Shown here: positions 18,902-29,642 of the stretch, piece after piece
Position numbering within the stretch: the stretch's first letter is position 1
How the letters are laid out: every line of letters begins with the position of its first letter
Assembly: GCF_021602585.1 (NCBI RefSeq)
Contig: NZ_BQIP01000008.1
Span: 168,044 to 232,043 of the forward strand
Reading direction: 5' to 3'
DNA from: Pseudomonas faucium
GTDB lineage: Bacteria; Pseudomonadota; Gammaproteobacteria; Pseudomonadales; Pseudomonadaceae
DNA length: 64,000 nt
Notes under the pieces: model-generated
Database searches by the model: none
What the model saw: only the letters and a program-made list of their open reading frames with translations
What the model was told of the DNA's origin: nothing
Program-made: the position numbers and the translations under genes

Positions 18902-19729
18902 TCAGGGCTGGAACGCACCGATGAAGATCGCCGGGTCCACCCGCGCATCGTTCAGGCTGACGTTCCAGTGCATGTGCGGCCCGGTCGCGCGCCCGGTCGA
19001 GCCGACCCGGCCGACCACCTCGCCACGGCGCAACTGCTGGCCGACATTCACATCGATCTTCGACATGTGGCAGAACATGCTGATGAAGCCTTGCCCATGG
19101 TCGACGAACACCGTGCGGCCGTTGAAGAAGTAGTCACCCACCAGGATCACCTTGCCATTGGCCGGGGTCTTGATCGGCGTGCCCGCCGGCACCGCGAAGT
19201 CCAGCCCGGCATGCGGGTTGCGTTCCTCGCCATTGAAGAAGCGGCGCACGCCGAACTTGCTCGACAGCGGCCCGCTGACCGGCTTGTCCAGCACCAGGTT
19301 GCTCGGCAGGTTGGGGCTGAAGCTGCGGTAGGCCTTGATCTGCTCGGCCAGCTCGCGGTCGATGCGCTTGAGGTCGTCCGGGTTCGGGTTGACCTGGCGG
19401 GTGTTCTTCAAGGTGATGTGCTGCTCGGGGTACTTCTTGCTGCCAACCGTGAAGGGCAGGGTGCGCCCGCCCTGGGTCAGCACGGCGGTGCCGGGCTTCT
19501 GGGTCAGCGGAATGCCGACGATGGCCAGCCAGTTGTCCTGCTCCTTGACCACCAGCACCGGCTTGCCATCGAAGCGTGCGCCGGGCGCGGCGGCCGCCGG
19601 GCCGAGGTCGACCACGGCCACGCCACCGGGCACGGGCTTGTTCAGGGTGCGGGTGATGTAGCTGGCCTGGGCACCACTGGCCACCAGCAGGAGAGAAAGG
19701 GCGAGCAGGGGCGCGAACAGGCGAGGCAT
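18902..19729 (-). CDS. M23 (LytM-type) peptidoglycan endopeptidase, exported
   Basis: Predicted periplasmic zinc metallopeptidase or LytM-domain regulator acting on cell-wall cross-links. It has 275 residues with signal peptide MPRLFAPLLALSLLLVASGA (cleavage after AQA). A beta-rich N-terminal domain spans about 25-125. The M23 domain has the zinc-ligand motif NPHAGLDFAVPAGTP, the HGQGF/CHMS block and the final HMHW motif, so the catalytic residues are present and activity is likely. It is adjacent to and co-directional with xseA (3-base gap). Confidence 0.88.
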   Translation of the reverse strand: MPRLFAPLLALSLLLVASGAQASYITRTLNKPVPGGVAVVDLGPAAAAPGARFDGKPVLVVKEQDNWLAIVGIPLTQKPGTAVLTQGGRTLPFTVGSKKYPEQHITLKNTRQVNPNPDDLKRIDRELAEQIKAYRSFSPNLPSNLVLDKPVSGPLSSKFGVRRFFNGEERNPHAGLDFAVPAGTPIKTPANGKVILVGDYFFNGRTVFVDHGQGFISMFCHMSKIDVNVGQQLRRGEVVGRVGSTGRATGPHMHWNVSLNDARVDPAIFIGAFQP

Positions 19730-19732
19730 GTG

Positions 19733-21112
19733 TCAGTCCAGTAGAGAGAGGGTGACCGGGGTCAGGTGGTTGTCCTCGACCCGCACCTGCAGCTCGCCTT
19801 CGTTCAGGCGTGCGGTCAGGCGCTGGCCGTTGCGGGTCTGCTCGGCGCTGCGGATGGCCTGGCCGCGCTCGTCGAGCAGGATGCTGTAGCCGCGCGCCAG
19901 GGTGGCCAGCGGGCTGACCACCTGCAGCGTCTGCAGCTGCGCCTGGAAGCGCTGGCGGCGGTCCTTGAGCACCTCGCGCATGGCCCGTGGCAGGCGCTCG
20001 GCGAGGCTGTCCAGGCGCTGGCCGAGCAGCTTCAGGGTGCGCCCGGGGTGCTGCGCGGCCAGGCGCGTGTCGAGGCGCCCCAGGCGCTCGCGGCGCTGGT
20101 TGAGGTTGAGCAGGAAGGCCCGGCGCAGGCGCATGTCCAGGTCGTCCAGGCGCTGGGCCTGCTGGCGCAGGCGCTCGCCGGGGTGGCGCAGGCGCCGGGC
20201 CAGCGAATCCAGGCGCAGGCGGTCATGGGTCAGGCGGTTCTGCATGCGCAGCAGCAGGCGCCGTTGCAGGCCGTCCAGGCGCTGCTGCAGGCCACTGTTG
20301 TCGGGCGCCAGCAGCTCGGCGGCGGCCGACGGCGTGGGGGCGCGCACGTCGGCGACGAAGTCGCTGATCGACACGTCGGTTTCATGGCCCACGGCGCTGA
20401 CGATCGGCGTCACGCAGGCGGCCACGGCGCGCGCCACGGCTTCTTCGTTGAAGCACCAGAGGTCTTCAAGCGAGCCGCCGCCGCGGGCCAGGATCAGCGC
20501 GTCGAAGCCCAGCCGGTCGGCCTGCTGCAACGCGCGCACGATCTGCTTGATCGCCTCGCGGCCCTGCACGGCGGTGGGGATCAGGTTCAGCTCGACCTGC
20601 GGTGCGCGGCGGGCGAACACGCTGATGATGTCGCGGATCACCGCGCCAGTGGGCGAGGTGATGATGCCGATGCGCCGTGGGTGGGCGGGCAGCGGCTGCT
20701 TGCGTTCGGCGCTGAACAGCCCCTCGGCTCCGAGCTTTTCCTTCAGTGCCTCGAAGGCCAGGCGCAGGGCGCCGTCACCGGCCGGTTCCACCGTGTCGAG
20801 GATCAGCTGGTAGTCGCCACGCCCTTCGAACAGCGAAACCTTGCCGCGCACCCGCACCGCCAGGCCATCGCGCAGGGCCTGGCGCACGCGCGTGGCGCTC
20901 TGGCGGAACAGCGCGCAGCGCACCTGGGCGCCGCTGTCCTTGAGGGTGAAGTACATGTGGCCGGAGGCCGGGCGGGCGAGGTTGGAAATCTCGCCTTCCA
21001 CCCAGACGCTGCGGAACACGTCTTCCAGCAGCACGCGGGCGCGGCCGTTGAGCTGGCTGACGGTGAGGACCTCGCGGTCCAGGCCGAGTCGTTCGAAGGG
21101 GTCTTTGATCAT
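19733..21112 (-). CDS. xseA: Exodeoxyribonuclease VII large subunit
   Basis: Large subunit of the single-strand DNA exonuclease ExoVII. It has 459 residues from the ATG at 21112; several in-frame starts lie within 30 bases upstream and the exact one is unsure. The N-terminal OB fold includes VWVEGEISNLARPASGHMYF. The catalytic domain has the signature ALILARGGGSLEDLWCFNEE and SAVGHETDVSISDFVADVRAPTPS (in two blocks). A long coiled-coil rich in Arg and Leu spans about 270-400. The small subunit XseB is not in this window. Confidence 0.95.
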   Translation of the reverse strand: MIKDPFERLGLDREVLTVSQLNGRARVLLEDVFRSVWVEGEISNLARPASGHMYFTLKDSGAQVRCALFRQSATRVRQALRDGLAVRVRGKVSLFEGRGDYQLILDTVEPAGDGALRLAFEALKEKLGAEGLFSAERKQPLPAHPRRIGIITSPTGAVIRDIISVFARRAPQVELNLIPTAVQGREAIKQIVRALQQADRLGFDALILARGGGSLEDLWCFNEEAVARAVAACVTPIVSAVGHETDVSISDFVADVRAPTPSAAAELLAPDNSGLQQRLDGLQRRLLLRMQNRLTHDRLRLDSLARRLRHPGERLRQQAQRLDDLDMRLRRAFLLNLNQRRERLGRLDTRLAAQHPGRTLKLLGQRLDSLAERLPRAMREVLKDRRQRFQAQLQTLQVVSPLATLARGYSILLDERGQAIRSAEQTRNGQRLTARLNEGELQVRVEDNHLTPVTLSLLD

Positions 21113-21153
21113 GGCGGGCATCATAAAGGACATCAGGCCCGCTTGTCTGTCCC

Positions 21154-21229
21154 GGCCCTGTCGCCGGCAAGCCGGCTCCCACAAGGTCGGCGCTGATCCC
21201 TGTGGCGTCGGCTTGCCGGCAATCGGGCC
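21154..21229. repeat. REP pair, right unit degenerate
   Basis: GGCCCTGTCGCCGGCAAGCC with GGCTCCCACAA on the left; the right unit (TGTGGCGTCGGCTTGCCGGC, then AATCGGGCC) carries several substitutions. It lies between the divergent xseA and the TSUP permease. Confidence 0.85.
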
Positions 21230-21271
21230 AGGACGCGCTACCCTGTGCCTGCCTCTTCTGGAACTGACCCC

Positions 21272-22027
21272 ATGCTTGCCCAACTCTCGCTGTCCGCATT
21301 CGACTGGCTGCCCATCCTCCTGGCCATCGCCGTGGCCTACATCGTCTTCGGCATCGCCGGCTTCGGCACCGCGCTGGTCGCCGGCCCCGTGCTGATCCAT
21401 TTCATGCCCCTGTCGCGGATCATCCCGCTGCTGGTGTTGCTGGATTTCGTCGCCGCCTTCGGCAACCTGCTGCCTTCGCGCCGCGACGTGGTGCGCAGCG
21501 AACTACTGCGCCTGCTGCCATGCATGGCCATCGGCTGCACCTTGGGCGTGATATTCCTGCTGCACCTCAAGAGCGACCTGCTGCTGTTGCTGATGGGCCT
21601 TTTCGTGACGGCCTATGCGCTCTACATGCTGGTCGTGAAGGTGCGCCCGGCAAGGCTTGCGGGCTTCTGGGCGGTGCCGATGGGCACGGTGGGCGGGTTG
21701 TTCGGTGCCTTGTTCGGCAGCGGCGGCTTCCTTTATGCCATCTACCTCAGTGCCCGGCTTGAGGTGAAAGAGCAGGTGCGCGCGACCCAGAGCGCGCTCA
21801 TCAGCTGCAGCACCGTGGTGCGCCTGTCGCTGTTCCTGATCGCTGGCGTGTATGCCGACACCGGCCTGCTGCTGCTCGCCGCCTGCCTGTTGCCGGTGAT
21901 GTTCGCAGGCCTCTGGGCCGGCCGCCGGCTGAGCCTGAAACTGTCCCGCGAAGCCTTCGTGCGCCTGGTCACCTGGCTGGTGCTGGCCAGCGGCCTGGCG
22001 CTGATCGGTCGCTACCTGAGTGCCTGA
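21272..22027 (+). CDS. TSUP-family permease (TauE/SafE-like)
   Basis: Inner-membrane protein of the sulfite exporter TauE/SafE family, which moves sulfur-containing or organic anions. The substrate here is unknown. It has 251 residues and about eight hydrophobic spans. The paired family motifs are seen as IVFGIAGFGTALVAGPVL near residue 30 and MGTVGGLFGALFGSGGFL near 140. The ATG at 21272 is chosen because it places the first membrane helix at the N-terminus. No operon partner is evident; the next gene starts 46 bases later. Confidence 0.85.
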   Translation: MLAQLSLSAFDWLPILLAIAVAYIVFGIAGFGTALVAGPVLIHFMPLSRIIPLLVLLDFVAAFGNLLPSRRDVVRSELLRLLPCMAIGCTLGVIFLLHLKSDLLLLLMGLFVTAYALYMLVVKVRPARLAGFWAVPMGTVGGLFGALFGSGGFLYAIYLSARLEVKEQVRATQSALISCSTVVRLSLFLIAGVYADTGLLLLAACLLPVMFAGLWAGRRLSLKLSREAFVRLVTWLVLASGLALIGRYLSA

Positions 22028-24187
<2,160 letters not shown>

Positions 24188-24207
24188 GGCTTCAAGCAAT
24201 AACCGAA

Positions 24208-24230
24208 CGGGGCTGTCACGAACAGCCCCG
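24208..24230 (+). terminator. Stem-loop between guaB and guaA
   Basis: CGGGGCTGT/ACAGCCCCG, a 9-base stem with a CACGA loop, followed by CGTCGTTTCC. The weak T-run suggests partial termination or attenuation within guaBA. Confidence 0.6.
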
Positions 24231-24264
24231 CGTCGTTTCCGATTTCCACTGACGAGATTGAGTC

Positions 24265-25842
24265 ATGGCCCTCGACATTCACGCTCACCGTATCCTCATC
24301 CTCGATTTCGGTTCCCAGTACACCCAGCTGATCGCCCGCCGCGTGCGCGAAATCGGCGTGTACTGCGAGCTGCACCCGTTCGACATGGACGATGAAGCGA
24401 TCCGCGAATTCAACCCGCGCGGCATCATCCTCGCCGGCGGCCCCGAGTCGGTCCACGAAGCCAACAGCCCGCGCGCGCCGCAGGCCGTGTTCGACCTGAA
24501 CGTACCGCTGCTGGGCATCTGCTACGGCATGCAGACCATGGCCGAGCAACTGGGCGGCAAGGTCGAAGGTTCCGACCTGCGTGAGTTCGGTTATGCCCGC
24601 GTCGACGTGGTCGGCAAGAGCCGCCTGCTCGATGGCATCGAAGACCACGTCGACGACGACGGCGTACTGGGCCTGGACGTGTGGATGAGCCACGGCGACA
24701 AGGTCACCCAGATGCCGGGCGACTTCCACGTGCTGGCCAGCACCCCGAGCTGCCCGATCGCCGGCATGTTCGACGATGCGCGCGGCTACTACGGCGTGCA
24801 GTTCCACCCGGAAGTGACCCACACCAAGCAGGGCGGTCGCATCCTGTCCCGCTTCGTGCAGGACATCTGCGGCTGCGAAGCCCTGTGGACCCCCTCCAAC
24901 ATCGTCGAAGACGCCATCGCCCAGGTGCGTGAGCAAGTCGGTTCGGCCAACGTCCTGCTGGGCCTGTCCGGCGGCGTCGACAGCTCCGTGGTTGCCGCGC
25001 TGCTGCACCGCGCCATCGGCGACCAGCTGACCTGCGTATTCGTCGACAACGGCCTGCTGCGCCTGCACGAAGGCGACCAGGTGATGGCCATGTTCAAGGA
25101 GAACATGGGCGTCAAGGTGATCCGCGCCGACGCCGAGAAGCAGTTCCTCGACAACCTGGAAGGCGAAGCGGACCCGGAGAAGAAGCGCAAGATCATCGGC
25201 CGCACCTTCATCGACGTGTTCGATGCCGAAGCCAGCAAGCTGGACAACATCCAGTTCCTCGCCCAGGGCACCATCTACCCGGACGTGATCGAGTCGGCTG
25301 GCGCCAAGAGCGGCAAGGCCCACGTGATCAAGTCGCACCACAACGTCGGTGGCCTGCCGGAGGAAATGAACCTCAAGCTGGTCGAGCCGCTGCGTGAGCT
25401 GTTCAAGGACGAAGTGCGCAAGATCGGCCTGGAGCTGGGCCTGCCCTACGACATGGTCTACCGCCACCCGTTCCCGGGCCCGGGCCTGGGCGTGCGGATC
25501 CTCGGTGAAGTGAAGAAGGAATACGCCGACATCCTGCGTCGCGCTGACCACATCTTCATCGAAGAGCTGCGCAAGGCCGACTGGTACCACAAGACCAGCC
25601 AGGCCTTCGTGGTGTTCCAGCCGGTCAAGTCGGTGGGCGTCGTCGGCGACGGCCGCCGCTACGCCTGGGTCGTCGCACTGCGCGCCGTGGAAACCGTGGA
25701 CTTCATGACCGCACGTTGGGCGCACCTGCCCTACGAGCTGCTGGAAACCGTCAGCGGCCGCATCATCAACGAAATCGACGGCATCTCCCGCGTCACCTAC
25801 GACGTGTCGAGCAAGCCGCCGGCCACCATCGAGTGGGAGTGA
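24265..25842 (+). CDS. guaA: GMP synthase (glutamine-hydrolysing)
   Basis: Converts XMP to GMP using ATP and glutamine. It has 525 residues. The N-terminal class I glutamine amidotransferase domain has the nucleophile in [11 protein letters not shown] (Cys near 86) and the His-Glu pair in QFHPEVTHT. The ATP pyrophosphatase domain begins with [12 protein letters not shown] (about 233-244). The C-terminal dimerisation domain ends PPATIEWE, the usual terminus. It is in an operon with guaB (77-base gap with hairpin). Confidence 0.97.
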   Translation: MALDIHAHRILILDFGSQYTQLIARRVREIGVYCELHPFDMDDEAIREFNPRGIILAGGPESVHEANSPRAPQAVFDLNVPLLGICYGMQTMAEQLGGKVEGSDLREFGYARVDVVGKSRLLDGIEDHVDDDGVLGLDVWMSHGDKVTQMPGDFHVLASTPSCPIAGMFDDARGYYGVQFHPEVTHTKQGGRILSRFVQDICGCEALWTPSNIVEDAIAQVREQVGSANVLLGLSGGVDSSVVAALLHRAIGDQLTCVFVDNGLLRLHEGDQVMAMFKENMGVKVIRADAEKQFLDNLEGEADPEKKRKIIGRTFIDVFDAEASKLDNIQFLAQGTIYPDVIESAGAKSGKAHVIKSHHNVGGLPEEMNLKLVEPLRELFKDEVRKIGLELGLPYDMVYRHPFPGPGLGVRILGEVKKEYADILRRADHIFIEELRKADWYHKTSQAFVVFQPVKSVGVVGDGRRYAWVVALRAVETVDFMTARWAHLPYELLETVSGRIINEIDGISRVTYDVSSKPPATIEWE

Positions 25843-25880
25843 TCGCTAGCCGGTGCTGACCGGCAAGCGCTTGCTGAAAA

Positions 25881-25914
25881 CGCCAAGGGCCCGCACTCGT
25901 GCGGGCCCTTGGCG
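25881..25914. terminator. Bidirectional terminator between guaA and the helical-protein cluster
   Basis: CGCCAAGGGCCCGCA pairs perfectly with TGCGGGCCCTTGGCG around a CTCG loop. It is followed by TTTGTG on the plus strand and preceded by GAAAA (TTTTC on the minus strand), so it can end both convergent transcripts. Confidence 0.85.
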
Positions 25915-25933
25915 TTTGTGCACGGCGCTGAGG

Positions 25934-27127
25934 TTAAATGGCTGATGCCGCCTCGGCGGCGGGCGCGTCTGGCGAACGCACAACCCAGTCGCCTGCGGCC
26001 GTCGTTTCCAGTTGCGGCACCTTGGATGGGGTTGCCGCCGTGGCTTGGGCGAAAGCGCTCAACTGCTCGATCAAGCGCTGAGGCAGGCCCACGATCTCGC
26101 TGACCTGTTCGTTGTCGATGCCGCCTCTGAGCGCACGCATCGCCGTTTGAACCTGCCTCTCGCGGATGGCAATGTCACGCATCCTCGATTGGCTCTGGTC
26201 GATGAGAACCGCCTTGGCCAGGCTCGCCTGCCTTAGCAGTTCAGGGAAAACCGCTTGCATGCGCTGGCGCTGCTCACTCACCGCTTGGGCGGTACTGCCA
26301 CCATGGACCTGTTCGCCAAGGCATTCGGCCAGCCCAGCGATCTGGGCAAAATGCGTTTGCAGCACGAGCGTATTGCCCTGCGTATCGATCAACTGGTCTT
26401 GCCCGTCAGGGCCTTGCTGCGAGAGCGGCACATACAGGTCGCGCATTTGCGCGACCATCTGTTCGAATGTCTCGTGAACGCTTTGCAGGTACTTGTCGGC
26501 TTCGCGGGCATATTGCTCGAGCTGATCCTGCAGCGCTTGCATTTGCGCAATGGAGCGCGCGCTCATGAACAGCTCGAACGCGGTCATGAACATGCCGAAA
26601 TAGCGCGCCGTGGCGGCAAGCCGGTTTACCCATTGCGCAGCGCTCGAGAGTTCGGCGGTGCCCGCCACGGTGGTTACCGGGCGATTGGCGGCGCCGATCA
26701 CGGTCATCTCGATGCCAGGCTGTGCCAGTGGCGCAGATGACAGCATCTGGCTGAACGACAGCCGGCGAAGCTCGCCGATGAACAGGGTGGTGCGTAGCGC
26801 ATTGAGGCTGAAGGACAGCGCTTTCTTGGTGCCGCCACCCGCCGAGTAGAGTGTGCGCCAGCTATCGACCGGGAGCTTGAGGCTCGGTTGGTCGGGCGGG
26901 GCGACGCGATTCATGGTCTTGATTTCCCGGCCTAGCTGCTCCGCTACGTCCTGCAGGTAGCTGCTGGCCGCCTGGCCGAACGCTTGGCAATCGCCAAGGC
27001 TCTGCTCGAGGCATTTGAGACGCAAGGACGCCAGTTTGAGTGCTTGGGTGCGCTGCCCGGAGGCCTTTTCGTGGAAGCTCTGGATGACGTAGCTCACGCC
27101 TTGGGTGATGTCGTTGAAGAGGGTCAT
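25934..27127 (-). CDS. Alpha-helical protein of unknown function, third gene of a paralogous trio
   Basis: 397 residues with no signal peptide and almost entirely helical by composition. Residues 1-70 form an amphipathic helical region, about 145-195 is Ala/Gly/aromatic-rich and moderately hydrophobic (WVNRLAATARYFGMFMTAFE), and 195-235 is a long heptad-like helix (QALQDQLEQYAREADKYLQS). The C-terminal motif RALRGGIDNEQVSEIVGL parallels ALRSGMPLEQLQDIFDL in the first gene of the trio. AGGAG precedes the ATG. Hydrophobicity is weaker than in the two partners. Overall design resembles subunits of multi-component alpha-pore-forming toxins (Xax/Yax, Ahl/Smh, HBL), but no diagnostic motif proves this. 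DNA is less GC-rich than the neighbours. Confidence 0.7.
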   Translation of the reverse strand: MTLFNDITQGVSYVIQSFHEKASGQRTQALKLASLRLKCLEQSLGDCQAFGQAASSYLQDVAEQLGREIKTMNRVAPPDQPSLKLPVDSWRTLYSAGGGTKKALSFSLNALRTTLFIGELRRLSFSQMLSSAPLAQPGIEMTVIGAANRPVTTVAGTAELSSAAQWVNRLAATARYFGMFMTAFELFMSARSIAQMQALQDQLEQYAREADKYLQSVHETFEQMVAQMRDLYVPLSQQGPDGQDQLIDTQGNTLVLQTHFAQIAGLAECLGEQVHGGSTAQAVSEQRQRMQAVFPELLRQASLAKAVLIDQSQSRMRDIAIRERQVQTAMRALRGGIDNEQVSEIVGLPQRLIEQLSAFAQATAATPSKVPQLETTAAGDWVVRSPDAPAAEAASAI

Positions 27128-27170
27128 GATGCTTGCTCCTTGTAGGGGCGGCAGAAAGCGAAGGCGCGCA

Positions 27171-27201
27171 ACGCCTCGCGCTCGCAGCGAGCGCGAGGCG
27201 T
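27171..27201 (-). other. Perfect intercistronic hairpin between genes two and three of the trio
   Basis: ACGCCTCGCGCTCGC and GCGAGCGCGAGGCGT are exact inverted copies around a single A. The hairpin lies within the 82-base gap, 8 bases after the stop of the middle gene and 43 bases before the Shine-Dalgarno side of the next. No T-run follows, so it may set relative expression rather than end transcription. Confidence 0.6.
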
Positions 27202-27209
27202 ACCTGGGA

Positions 27210-28385
27210 TCAAGCGTCGATCAGCTCGAGGTTACCCTGTTTGTTCATGAACAGATTGGGGGCTGTTGCTGCTTGCGGATGTTGCTCCACATAGGCAGCC
27301 AACTGATCGAGCAGGCCAGGCTCCAGCTCGACCGTGTCAGCGACCTCCTCCAGCGGCCGTTTGCGGCGTAGCATCTTGAACGCCATGCGCACCTGGTCCT
27401 GAAGCGTTGCCAGCACTGTCATGCTCTGGGTGAGGGCAGGCACCAACACGGCCTTGAGTGTCGATTGGTTTTGCACCAGGCGAAGCCGCACATCCTGGAA
27501 TGCCTTGTCATCGGTGGCATTTTGCTGGGTGATGAGTTCGGTGAGGCTTTCGATGTCGGCAAGGAAGTCTTCGAGCAGAAAATCCCGCTCGGGCGCGCCA
27601 GGCAGGCGCACGACATGCTTGCCGTTTTCCACCTTGGTGACGCCCTCGTAGGTGGCCCGCAATGCCCCGCACAGCGCCAGCAGCTCGACCTTGATCTGCT
27701 TGAGCAGCGTGTCCAGCTCCTGAATGTTGCTTTCCACCTCTTTCTGCGCGTTGCGGATGTTTGCCACTTCGATGCCTTGCAGCACCGTTTGCAGCGCCGC
27801 CGCCACCAATCCTGCATAGAAGGCGACCTTGCCGACCATGTTGGTGACCCGCAGTGCGGTGCTGGCAGTTTCGGTGACTTCGCTGGCTACCGTGGCCACG
27901 TTGGCCCCGGCGTTCAGCCGCGCGATGCCCTGAATCAGCACCATTTCGACCTCGGCCCCCGAGGCGACTGCGTTGACCGGTGTCGAGGACACCCGCCCCA
28001 TTAGCGACCACAAACGGGAGGTGCCAATGGCGAGGTACGAGCCGGTGGCCACGACGCTGGTGATTCCCGAGGTGAACAGCGAGATGCGCTTGCCGATGTC
28101 CACGCCTTCCGCGAAGGCGCCGGTGGGTTCGACATGGAAAATGTTCTTGAACTGCTGCGCCTGCAGCAGCAGATGCTGGATGACTTCGTTGTAACCGGCG
28201 GTCAGAAGCCCATACAGAACCTGTACGTCGCGAATGTCCTGCTGCATGAACCTCAGCTGCTGGCATGTCTGCTCGAGGCGCTTTTTGCGCTCGCTGGTAA
28301 ACAGCTCATGCCAGCCGGCCACTGCATCGTTCAAGCCGATCATGATGCTGTCGCCGATACCTGTCTCGACTGCTACTTCACTCAT
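27210..28385 (-). CDS. Alpha-helical protein with central hydrophobic segment, second gene of a paralogous trio
   Basis: 391 residues, no signal peptide. It starts with AVAGWHELFTSERKKRLEQ (21-39), nearly shared with the first gene. A long amphipathic helix follows (40-85, DIRDVQVLYGLLTAGYNEVI), then a Gly/Ser/Ala-rich hydrophobic stretch at about 100-205 (ISLFTSGITSVVATGSYLAI and VGKVAFYAGLVAAALQTVLQ) that could insert in a membrane. The motif TVLQGIEVANIR (200-211) leads into a second long coiled-coil helix. The ATG at 28385 has AGGAG upstream; the frame extends 30 codons further 5' with no coding character. The helix-hydrophobic-helix plan is that of ClyA/HBL/Xax-type alpha-toxins; the function is unproven. 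Confidence 0.72.
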   Translation of the reverse strand: MSEVAVETGIGDSIMIGLNDAVAGWHELFTSERKKRLEQTCQQLRFMQQDIRDVQVLYGLLTAGYNEVIQHLLLQAQQFKNIFHVEPTGAFAEGVDIGKRISLFTSGITSVVATGSYLAIGTSRLWSLMGRVSSTPVNAVASGAEVEMVLIQGIARLNAGANVATVASEVTETASTALRVTNMVGKVAFYAGLVAAALQTVLQGIEVANIRNAQKEVESNIQELDTLLKQIKVELLALCGALRATYEGVTKVENGKHVVRLPGAPERDFLLEDFLADIESLTELITQQNATDDKAFQDVRLRLVQNQSTLKAVLVPALTQSMTVLATLQDQVRMAFKMLRRKRPLEEVADTVELEPGLLDQLAAYVEQHPQAATAPNLFMNKQGNLELIDA

Positions 28386-28435
28386 TGCGCGATCACTCCT
28401 GTTGAACGTTGAGGGTGGATGCGGTGTTGAAACAC

Positions 28436-29434
28436 TCAGGCTGCAAGGATCTTGATGCTGCCGTCGCGGCCGCATTCGAATCGAGGTTGTTGCAACGGGT
28501 TGGCCTTGACGAAATCGATCACGTTTTCCAGCGCATCTGGCGAGAGATCGAAGATGTCCTGCAGCTGTTCGAGCGGCATGCCGCTTCGCAAGGCGTTGAC
28601 CGCTTTGAGCAAATGGGTGGCGGCGACGCTTTGGTCAATGGTGTGCTGTTTGATGGCAACGATCAGGTGGGCATGGACGAATCGATTATCCTGCTCGACC
28701 TGTTCACGCATGGTGTTGAACGCGCTGCGGTTCTCCGAATCCTGCTCGCGCGCCAACAGCAGAAGCTTGCGTAAACGGTCGTAGAAGCTTTCGAGCTCCA
28801 GTCGTTTGAGCCCATCGAGAGAGTCAACCACGACATGCCGGCCAGCTTGGAGTGGCATGAGAGGATCGTAGGTCGACTGCAGGTCCTGGATGACGGCTTC
28901 CACCTCGATGGCCAGGTCCGACAGCAGCTGTTTGAGCTTGGCCGTTTCCTCATCCAGCATGCGGGCCTGCTCGCGCAGGTGTGCTACTTCCATGCCTTGC
29001 AGCACGGTCTGCAGCACGGTGGTGATGACGGCGGTGACCACGAACACCTTGCCGGCGATCATGGCCACGCTTGCCACCCGCAAGGCTGTCGACCCAAGCC
29101 ATACCGTTGCGGCCAGTTGCCCGGCGCCGCTGCTGACCGATGACACGGTATGAATGACGTGCTCGGCGTTGCCTTGCGAAGCGCTTGGGTCGTAGCCCAG
29201 ATGCAGGTTGAGGTTGCTGGCCTGTGCGGCGAGGGCGCCGATCGCGTCCTGGTGGGTGTCGCAAACGGTTTTGAGTACGGCTTCCAGCGACTTGATGTCT
29301 TCGATCAGAAAGCTGAAGCGACGATGGGCTGCCTCGACCTTTTCCTGACGGCTGTGGGTGAAGAGTTCAGCCCAGCCGCAGACGGCATCGTCGATCCCGG
29401 TCCAGATAGCGTTCAATAAGCCCATTTCACTCAT
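28436..29434 (-). CDS. Alpha-helical protein with central hydrophobic segment, first gene of a paralogous trio
   Basis: 332 residues, no signal peptide. AVCGWAELFTHSRQEKVE (17-34) and the following helix (SFLIEDIKSLEAVLKTVCDT) match the second gene closely. A hydrophobic region spans about 96-146 (VSSVSSGAGQLAATVWLGST, then VASVAMIAGKVFVVTAVITT) and ends in TVLQGMEVAHLREQ, the strongest motif shared with the second gene. A long heptad-patterned helix (150-190) and a C-terminal helical domain with ALRSGMPLEQLQDIFDLSPD follow. It is promoter-proximal in the trio, with a weak AAGG ribosome-binding site and an AT-rich upstream region. Interpretation as an alpha-pore-forming toxin-like subunit is inference. 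Confidence 0.72.
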   Translation of the reverse strand: MSEMGLLNAIWTGIDDAVCGWAELFTHSRQEKVEAAHRRFSFLIEDIKSLEAVLKTVCDTHQDAIGALAAQASNLNLHLGYDPSASQGNAEHVIHTVSSVSSGAGQLAATVWLGSTALRVASVAMIAGKVFVVTAVITTVLQTVLQGMEVAHLREQARMLDEETAKLKQLLSDLAIEVEAVIQDLQSTYDPLMPLQAGRHVVVDSLDGLKRLELESFYDRLRKLLLLAREQDSENRSAFNTMREQVEQDNRFVHAHLIVAIKQHTIDQSVAATHLLKAVNALRSGMPLEQLQDIFDLSPDALENVIDFVKANPLQQPRFECGRDGSIKILAA

Positions 29435-29642
29435 CCTTGACTGCTGCGTCGGGAGGAAGGGGGATGATGTTATATTGATATTGTTTTCCAGTGATATACG
29501 GTTTTGTTCTTAAGCCGTGAGTGCTAAATGCCAACCCGTTAACACTTCACTTAAACTTTCCCATTTGCAGGTGTATCGTATTCGCCCTTCATCGCCAGCC
29601 ATGCTGGCAGCTTGATTGCGCCGAAATGAGGTACCTGCACCG
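29435..29642. other. AT-rich divergent intergenic region, helical trio / multicopper oxidase
   Basis: The stretch 29465-29580 is strikingly AT-rich for this chromosome (TTATATTGATATTG, GATATACGG, GTTAACACTTCACTTAAAC). It must hold the promoters of both divergent transcripts. TATAAC on the minus strand (about 29470) is a possible -10 for the trio, but no matching -35 was found. A small GCCAGC-CAT-GCTGGC hairpin lies at 29594-29608. Confidence 0.4.
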
